This document shows positions 6,426 to 10,021 of a DNA stretch of 10,021 nt, in pieces (within the stretch, counting starts at the first letter, position 1; each line of letters opens with the position of its first letter). A model generated the notes under the pieces. It was not told the origin of the DNA, ran no database searches, and worked only from the letters and a program-made list of their open reading frames with translations. A program made the translations under genes and the position numbers. The stretch lies in NCBI GenBank assembly GCA_016190465.1, contig JACPQP010000346.1, positions 1-10,021 on the forward strand. The letters run 5' to 3'. Source of the stretch: Chloroflexota bacterium (lineage in GTDB: Bacteria > Chloroflexota > UBA6077 > FW602-bin22 > JACPQP01).

Positions 6426-7379
6426 ATGAGGGCGGAAACCCTGGCATCCCGCCGACGGGGACCATTGGGCTGGCTTCGCATCACCGATCGGCGGAACGAG
6501 GCAATCGTGGGGTGGCTGATGGTTGTGCCGGTCGTCATCGCCACCCTGATCTTCGACGTCCTGCCTATGGTCCCCTCGTTCTATTTCAGCGTTCACCACT
6601 GGGACGGTCTCAGCCCGATGCGGTGGGCCGGCCTGGAAAACTACGCGACCCTGGTGGGCGAGCAGAAGTTCCGGGACAGCGTTGGAAACACCGTCACCTA
6701 CGTGCTTGGATCCGTGCCCGTGGGCATCCTCGCGGGCTTCCTGCTGGCCCTGCTCGTAAACCAGAACCTTCGGGGCGTCACGGTGTTCCGGGGCATCTAC
6801 TACCTCCCCGTCGTCTCCTCGACGGTGGCGGTGGGCGTGGTCTTCCAGTTCCTGCTCGCACCGCAGTTCGGGCTGATCAACCAGACGCTGTTCAACGTCT
6901 TCGGGATCACTGGCCCGAACTGGCTGCACACCAGACCCTGGGCGATGGTCTGGTTGATCTTCGTCAGTGTCTGGATCAGCATGGGGTACTACATGGTCCT
7001 CTTCCTGGCCGGGTTGCAGAGCATTCCGGCCCACCTCTACGAGGCCGCGACCATCGATGGCGCCAACTCCTTGCAGAAAGTTCGCCACGTGACCTTACCA
7101 CTCCTGTCGCCCACATTCTTCTTGATCCTCATCATCGCGACCATCGCCGCGTTTAACGTCTTCACGCTGGTGATGGTGCTCACGGAGGCCAGTAGCTGGG
7201 CCACGGCCAGCAGCTACAACGGCACCCAGGCGCTGGTGGTGTACCTCTACTTCGAGGCGCTTCGCAACTTCCGGTTCGGGTTGGGCAGCGCCGTGGCGGT
7301 GCTGATGTTCATCGGCGTCGGCTTGCTGACGCTGTTGAACTGGAAGCTCAATCAGCGCTGGGTGTTCTACGGCGGATGA
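6426..7379 (+). CDS. Sugar ABC transporter permease, MalF/UgpA type (CUT1)
   Basis: A 317-residue inner-membrane subunit of the sugar importer. Six hydrophobic segments are visible at about 27-49, 88-112, 124-146, 176-199, 231-253 and 288-310. The cytoplasmic EAA loop, 'YEAATIDGANSLQKVRHVTLP', starts at residue 205 (Glu206, Gly212) and is the docking site for the ATPase. Length and layout match LacF/UgpA-like proteins. The start ATG 6426 has AGGGAGA at 6414-6420, five bases upstream; a TTG at 6402 is in frame but has no such support. Its TGA (7377-7379) overlaps an in-frame ATG of the next permease gene, so the two permeases are translationally linked or nearly so. No ATPase gene is present in the window, so a shared MsiK-like ATPase from elsewhere probably energises the system. 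Confidence 0.93.
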   Translation: MRAETLASRRRGPLGWLRITDRRNEAIVGWLMVVPVVIATLIFDVLPMVPSFYFSVHHWDGLSPMRWAGLENYATLVGEQKFRDSVGNTVTYVLGSVPVGILAGFLLALLVNQNLRGVTVFRGIYYLPVVSSTVAVGVVFQFLLAPQFGLINQTLFNVFGITGPNWLHTRPWAMVWLIFVSVWISMGYYMVLFLAGLQSIPAHLYEAATIDGANSLQKVRHVTLPLLSPTFFLILIIATIAAFNVFTLVMVLTEASSWATASSYNGTQALVVYLYFEALRNFRFGLGSAVAVLMFIGVGLLTLLNWKLNQRWVFYGG

Positions 7380-7414
7380 CGGCGCCTGATAGCTACCAGA
7401 ACAGAGGTGCCAGG

Positions 7415-8323
7415 ATGGATGCAACGCAAACCTCCCCCGTGCTCGTCGAGGGTGGCCGCCTTCGCGGGAAGTCAGCGACCGGAGCCATCAGGCTGAACGA
7501 GGTGCTCCGTGGTTCGACGCTGTATCTGGTCTGCCTCGTGGTGACGTTCATCACCATCTTCCCATTCCTCTGGATGTTGAGCACATCCTTCAAGCTGCCT
7601 ACCGAGGCCACCAAGTATCCTCCGGAGTTCTGGCCCAACCCGATCACCTTTCAGAACTACCCCGGCCTGTTCCGGTACGCGGATGTCTTCCCGTTCCATC
7701 GGTTCATCTTGCACAGCACCTACATCGCGCTGGTGGTAACCGTGGGGCGGACGTTCTTCTCGGCGCTAGCCGGGTTCGCCTTTGCCCGGCTCCGCTTTCC
7801 CGGCGCCGACATCGCCTTCGGCATCCTGATGATCGCCTTCCTGATGCCGCCGGCCATCACGATGATCCCGCTGTACACCCTGTATCAGCAGATCGGCTGG
7901 CTGGATACGCACTGGCCGCTGATCGTCCCCGGCGTCCTCTCCACCAGCTTCGGCACCTTCCTGATGCGCCAGTTCTTCAAGACGATACCGGGTGAGCTGG
8001 TGGAGGCGGCGCGGACCGACGGCGCGGGCTGGTTCCGCATCTTCTGGGTGATCATGGTGCCGCTGTCCAAGCCGGCCCTGGCGGCCCTGGCCATCTTCTC
8101 CTTCCAGGCGACCTGGAACGACTTCTACACGCCGTTCCTCTTCATCAACAGCATCGAGATGCAGACCTTACAGGTGGGGCTGCGCGCCTATGCCTGGCAG
8201 TTCAAGGAGGAGACCCTCCAGATGGCCGGGGGCGTTCTCGCGCTCCTCCCGGTGATGGCGCTGTACTTCTCCCTCCAGAAGTACTTTGTGCAGGGCATCA
8301 CCCTGACAGGGATCAAGGGGTGA
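7415..8323 (+). CDS. Sugar ABC transporter permease, MalG/UgpE type (CUT1)
   Basis: The second inner-membrane subunit of the importer, 302 residues from the chosen start. Hydrophobic segments lie at about 35-57, 100-128, 139-160, 168-188, 211-233 and 268-288. The EAA loop is 'VEAARTDGAGWFRIFWVIMVPLSKP', with Glu197 and Gly203. The C-terminus, 'YFVQGITLTGIKG', is typical of MalG-type subunits. ATG 7415 is preferred because AGAGGTG at 7403-7409 lies five bases before it. An in-frame ATG at 7376 overlaps the upstream stop (ATGA) and would add 13 residues; it is a real alternative through coupled translation. This is the last gene of the transporter operon. A hairpin-rich convergent region follows. 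Confidence 0.93.
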   Translation: MDATQTSPVLVEGGRLRGKSATGAIRLNEVLRGSTLYLVCLVVTFITIFPFLWMLSTSFKLPTEATKYPPEFWPNPITFQNYPGLFRYADVFPFHRFILHSTYIALVVTVGRTFFSALAGFAFARLRFPGADIAFGILMIAFLMPPAITMIPLYTLYQQIGWLDTHWPLIVPGVLSTSFGTFLMRQFFKTIPGELVEAARTDGAGWFRIFWVIMVPLSKPALAALAIFSFQATWNDFYTPFLFINSIEMQTLQVGLRAYAWQFKEETLQMAGGVLALLPVMALYFSLQKYFVQGITLTGIKG

Positions 8324-8387
8324 AAGCTACCCCCCTTCCCCCCTGGTGGGGCCCGGCTCAGGAACGGCGGGCAGGGGGTAGAGGGGG
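8324..8387. terminator. Convergent intergenic region with nested inverted repeats
   Basis: CTACCCCC at 8327-8334 pairs with GGGGGTAG at 8374-8381. Inside this outer stem are CCCC/GGGG (8340-8343/8348-8351) and GCCCG/CGGGC (8351-8355/8368-8372), which share one G. It lies between the converging permease and pelG stops, so it is a natural bidirectional terminator candidate. No T-tract is present. Its right half contains one of two inverted 22-bp repeat copies in the window. Confidence 0.5.
8358..8379 (-). repeat. 22-bp repeat, copy 1 (inverted relative to 9833-9854)
   Basis: This segment (core TCAGGAACGGCGGGCAGG) is the exact reverse complement of 9833-9854. Both copies lie just outside pelG. 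Both are followed by C/G-runs, suggesting a dispersed palindromic repeat family rather than transposon ends. Confidence 0.8.
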
Positions 8388-9800
8388 TCATCTCTCCTCC
8401 GTCGCCGCCATCGGCTGGCGCATGAACGTCAGCCGCTCCAGGTGAGTGAGACGGTTGTCGAGCGCGGCCAGGGCGATCAGCGCGGCCACCAGCGCGCCCG
8501 CCAGGTAGCCGGCGCCGTAGAACGCCCACCCCAGTTGGAGCGTCGCCAGGGTGCCGAGCGTGTTCCCGACGAGGAACACCGCGGCGACGATGACGACGCT
8601 CCCCCGCATGTCCAGGTAGAGCAAGAGCAGCATCAGGACGAGCGCAAACGCCTGGACGCCGTTGGCGAGCACCCCGAGCCGGAAGATGTGGAGCTGGCTC
8701 TCCGGCAGGGTCAAGAGCGCGAACAGCGGCTGGGAGAACAGCAGCGTCATTGCCGCGACGTAGGCCTGGACCTTTACCAGCCGGCCCAGGTTCGCCTTCA
8801 GCACATCTACCATCCGGGCCTTCGCCGCCTGGATCTCACTCAGCGTCTTCTTCTCGGCGATGGCGTCGTAAAACGCCCGATAGGGGTGATAGAAGCTCGT
8901 CTCCAGATCCACCAGGAAAACGGTCATCGCCGGGACGACCGTCAGGTACGAGAGGAGCATTGCCGAGTCGTAGGGCGGAAACAGGCGGTAGATCCGGCCG
9001 ACGAGCAGCCCATCCGGCGCGAACCAGAACAGCGCCTTGTCGGCCCAGATGCCGACGTTGAAGAGGACGGCGATGGCGACCAGCGAGGGATACCGACGGA
9101 GATAGCTGAACCCGGCGAAGCTCACCCCCCAACCCCGACGGGGCGAGGGGGTGAGGGCGTCGGAGTCGAACTCGGCGAAGACGCGGCTGACGAGCACGCA
9201 GAAGGTGAACATCTGTCCGGCCGTGAAGCCGGCCATCTGGCCGAGCAGCCCGTACTCGACGCCGAGCGGAAGCGCCGCGCCAAAGCTCACGAGATAGCCG
9301 ACCACGAACGCCACGACGATCGACAGGTAGTCGCGGGCAGCGCTCAGAAAGATCATTGACACCCAGATGCCGCTGATGGCCAGGTAGAGGGCGCCGGCGC
9401 TCAGCTTGAAGAACAGGGGAAACGGCGCCAGGGCGTAGAACGGCAACAGGAGCGCCATCTCCCCCGCATACACGGCGAGCATCACTCCCACGAGCGTCGG
9501 CAGCAGCACCTTCTTGTTGTCCAGGTAGAGCTGGTCCGCCAGGTAGCGGGTCACCGCCATCTGCACGACGCTCGTCGTCACCAGCGACAGGGCGAACGCG
9601 TAGACCAGCGTGGCGAAGAAGATGTCGCGGTCCTCCTGGGGCAGAAAGCGCGCCGACAGCACGCCCAGCACGGCCAGGGCGGCGATAGAGCTGATCCACG
9701 GCCCCGACGAGATCACCGCGGAGTAGACGTACGCCTTGACCGCGCCGAGGTAGCTGTCCTCGCCGATCAGCTTCTGGAGCCGAAAGCCGATTCCGGCCAC
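8388..9800 (-). CDS. pelG: PelG-family exopolysaccharide transporter (membrane flippase)
   Basis: A 470-residue polytopic membrane protein of the PelG family. PelG is the MATE/MVF-like inner-membrane component that moves Pel-type exopolysaccharide with PelD, PelE and PelF. The diagnostic N-terminus is present: 'MAGIGFRLQKLI' (GTG start), 'EDSYLGAVKAYVYSAVISSGPW'. Other family features follow: 'RRYPSLVAIAVLFNVGIWADKALFW', 'FPPYDSAMLLSYLTVVPAMTVFLVDLETSFY' (given here in pieces of the same stretch) and 'PYRAFYDAI'. About a dozen hydrophobic segments are visible, and length fits PelG (about 450-480). GTG 9800 is chosen because it restores the family's conserved start and has GAGG (9809-9812) eight bases before it; GTG 9809 would add three residues. 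Residues about 216-227 ('LTPSPRRGWGVS') are encoded by a palindromic repeat, an in-frame insertion in a loop. The rest of a pel operon is not in the window. The gene is convergent with the sugar transporter and probably unrelated to it. Confidence 0.85.
   Translation of the reverse strand: MAGIGFRLQKLIGEDSYLGAVKAYVYSAVISSGPWISSIAALAVLGVLSARFLPQEDRDIFFATLVYAFALSLVTTSVVQMAVTRYLADQLYLDNKKVLLPTLVGVMLAVYAGEMALLLPFYALAPFPLFFKLSAGALYLAISGIWVSMIFLSAARDYLSIVVAFVVGYLVSFGAALPLGVEYGLLGQMAGFTAGQMFTFCVLVSRVFAEFDSDALTPSPRRGWGVSFAGFSYLRRYPSLVAIAVLFNVGIWADKALFWFAPDGLLVGRIYRLFPPYDSAMLLSYLTVVPAMTVFLVDLETSFYHPYRAFYDAIAEKKTLSEIQAAKARMVDVLKANLGRLVKVQAYVAAMTLLFSQPLFALLTLPESQLHIFRLGVLANGVQAFALVLMLLLLYLDMRGSVVIVAAVFLVGNTLGTLATLQLGWAFYGAGYLAGALVAALIALAALDNRLTHLERLTFMRQPMAATEER
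9121..9155. repeat. Palindromic repeat embedded in frame within pelG
   Basis: CTCACCCCC (9121-9129) pairs with GGGGGTGAG (9147-9155), and CCCCG (9133-9137) with CGGGG (9139-9143). On the coding strand it reads CTCACCCCCTCGCCCC, matching the start of the intergenic repeats near 9831 and 9923. It encodes 'LTPSPRRGWG', a peptide type recurrent where such repeats enter genes. Confidence 0.7.
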
Positions 9801-10021
9801 TCCGCCCACCTCGCTCGCTGGGGGTCGACCTCACCCCCTGCCCGCCGTTCCTGACTGGATCCGACGCGGAGAGGGGGAGCCGCCATCCCCCTCCCCGGGG
9901 TGACCTACCCCCCCAGCCCGGACCTCACCCCCTAGCCCCCTCTCCGACACGGCTCATCGTGATACATAAGTCCCGAATCTGGCCTCGCAGTTCGTCTCCT
10001 TCCGGGGCCGGGGCTTCCCCC
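9801..10021. repeat. Non-coding region upstream of pelG filled with C/G-rich repeats
   Basis: No gene is seen. It contains CTCACCCCCTG from 9830, which begins the second 22-bp repeat copy (9833-9854). A hairpin GAGGGGGA (9871-9878) with TCCCCCTC (9886-9893) follows, then CCCCGGGG at 9893-9900 and another CTCACCCCCTAGCCCCCTC starting at 9922. The last 60 bases (from about 9960) are less repetitive and include the short AT-richer GATACATAA. No convincing promoter for pelG could be assigned. Confidence 0.6.
9833..9854 (+). repeat. 22-bp repeat, copy 2
   Basis: The exact reverse complement of 8358-8379. It begins ACCCCCTGCCCGCC and ends TTCCTGA. Identity stops abruptly beyond this core on the TTCCTGA side, while the C-run side continues into similar but not identical C-rich sequence. 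Confidence 0.8.

Noticed and set aside
4748..6544. A 598-codon open frame on the minus strand opposite the binding-protein gene
   Set aside because: It is a GC-bias shadow. Composition is rich in Asp, Leu, Val, Arg and His with no recognisable domain, while the plus strand encodes a clear signal peptide and SBP fold.
8442..9359. A 305-codon plus-strand frame opposite pelG
   Set aside because: The translation is dominated by Arg, Glu, Gln, His and Asp without structure, and the minus strand carries unmistakable PelG motifs.
8358..9854. Insertion sequence or composite transposon around pelG
   Set aside because: No transposase is present, no target-site duplication was seen, and similar C/G-rich repeats continue outside the flanks.

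Overview
This is a high-GC bacterial window whose protein signatures best fit Chloroflexota. The main clue is a sugar-binding lipoprotein with the Val/Glu/Lys-periodic linker typical of that phylum. A second clue is a set of C/G-rich palindromic repeats of the 'CTCACCCCCT...' type, which are common between genes in such genomes. The taxonomic call is an inference; the window contains no rRNA or other marker.

Layout: (1) 1-214 is a short leader with nothing firmly identifiable. (2) 215-1348 encodes a URO-D-fold protein of unknown substrate, and 1371-3563 a cytoplasmic GH42-type glycoside hydrolase. They are 22 nt apart and probably co-transcribed. (3) 3564-3755 is a strongly structured leader with two mutually exclusive hairpins, followed by a short-chain dehydrogenase (3756-4517). 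(4) 4518-4750 holds a GCTGAT-type inverted repeat and a near-consensus sigma-70 promoter (TTGACA-N17-TATCAT). (5) 4751-8323 is a CUT1-type sugar ABC transporter operon: a Tat/lipoprotein substrate-binding protein and two permeases, with a G-run/hairpin element between the binding protein and the permeases and no ATPase gene. (6) 8324-8387 is a structured convergent intergenic region. (7) 8388-9800, minus strand, is a PelG-family exopolysaccharide transporter. It carries an in-frame copy of a palindromic repeat and is flanked by inverted copies of a 22-bp repeat. (8) 9801-10021 is non-coding and filled with C/G-rich repeats.

How the genes may work together: the ABC transporter would import an oligosaccharide or glycoside. 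The GH42 enzyme, which has no signal peptide, would cleave it in the cytoplasm, and the SDR and URO-D-like proteins would modify the sugar or aglycone. This is a plausible glycan-utilisation locus rather than a proven pathway. PelG is on the opposite strand and seems unrelated. The least ordinary signals are key-residue deviations in the GH42 and SDR enzymes, the attenuator-like leader of the SDR gene, and the repeat invasion in and around pelG.
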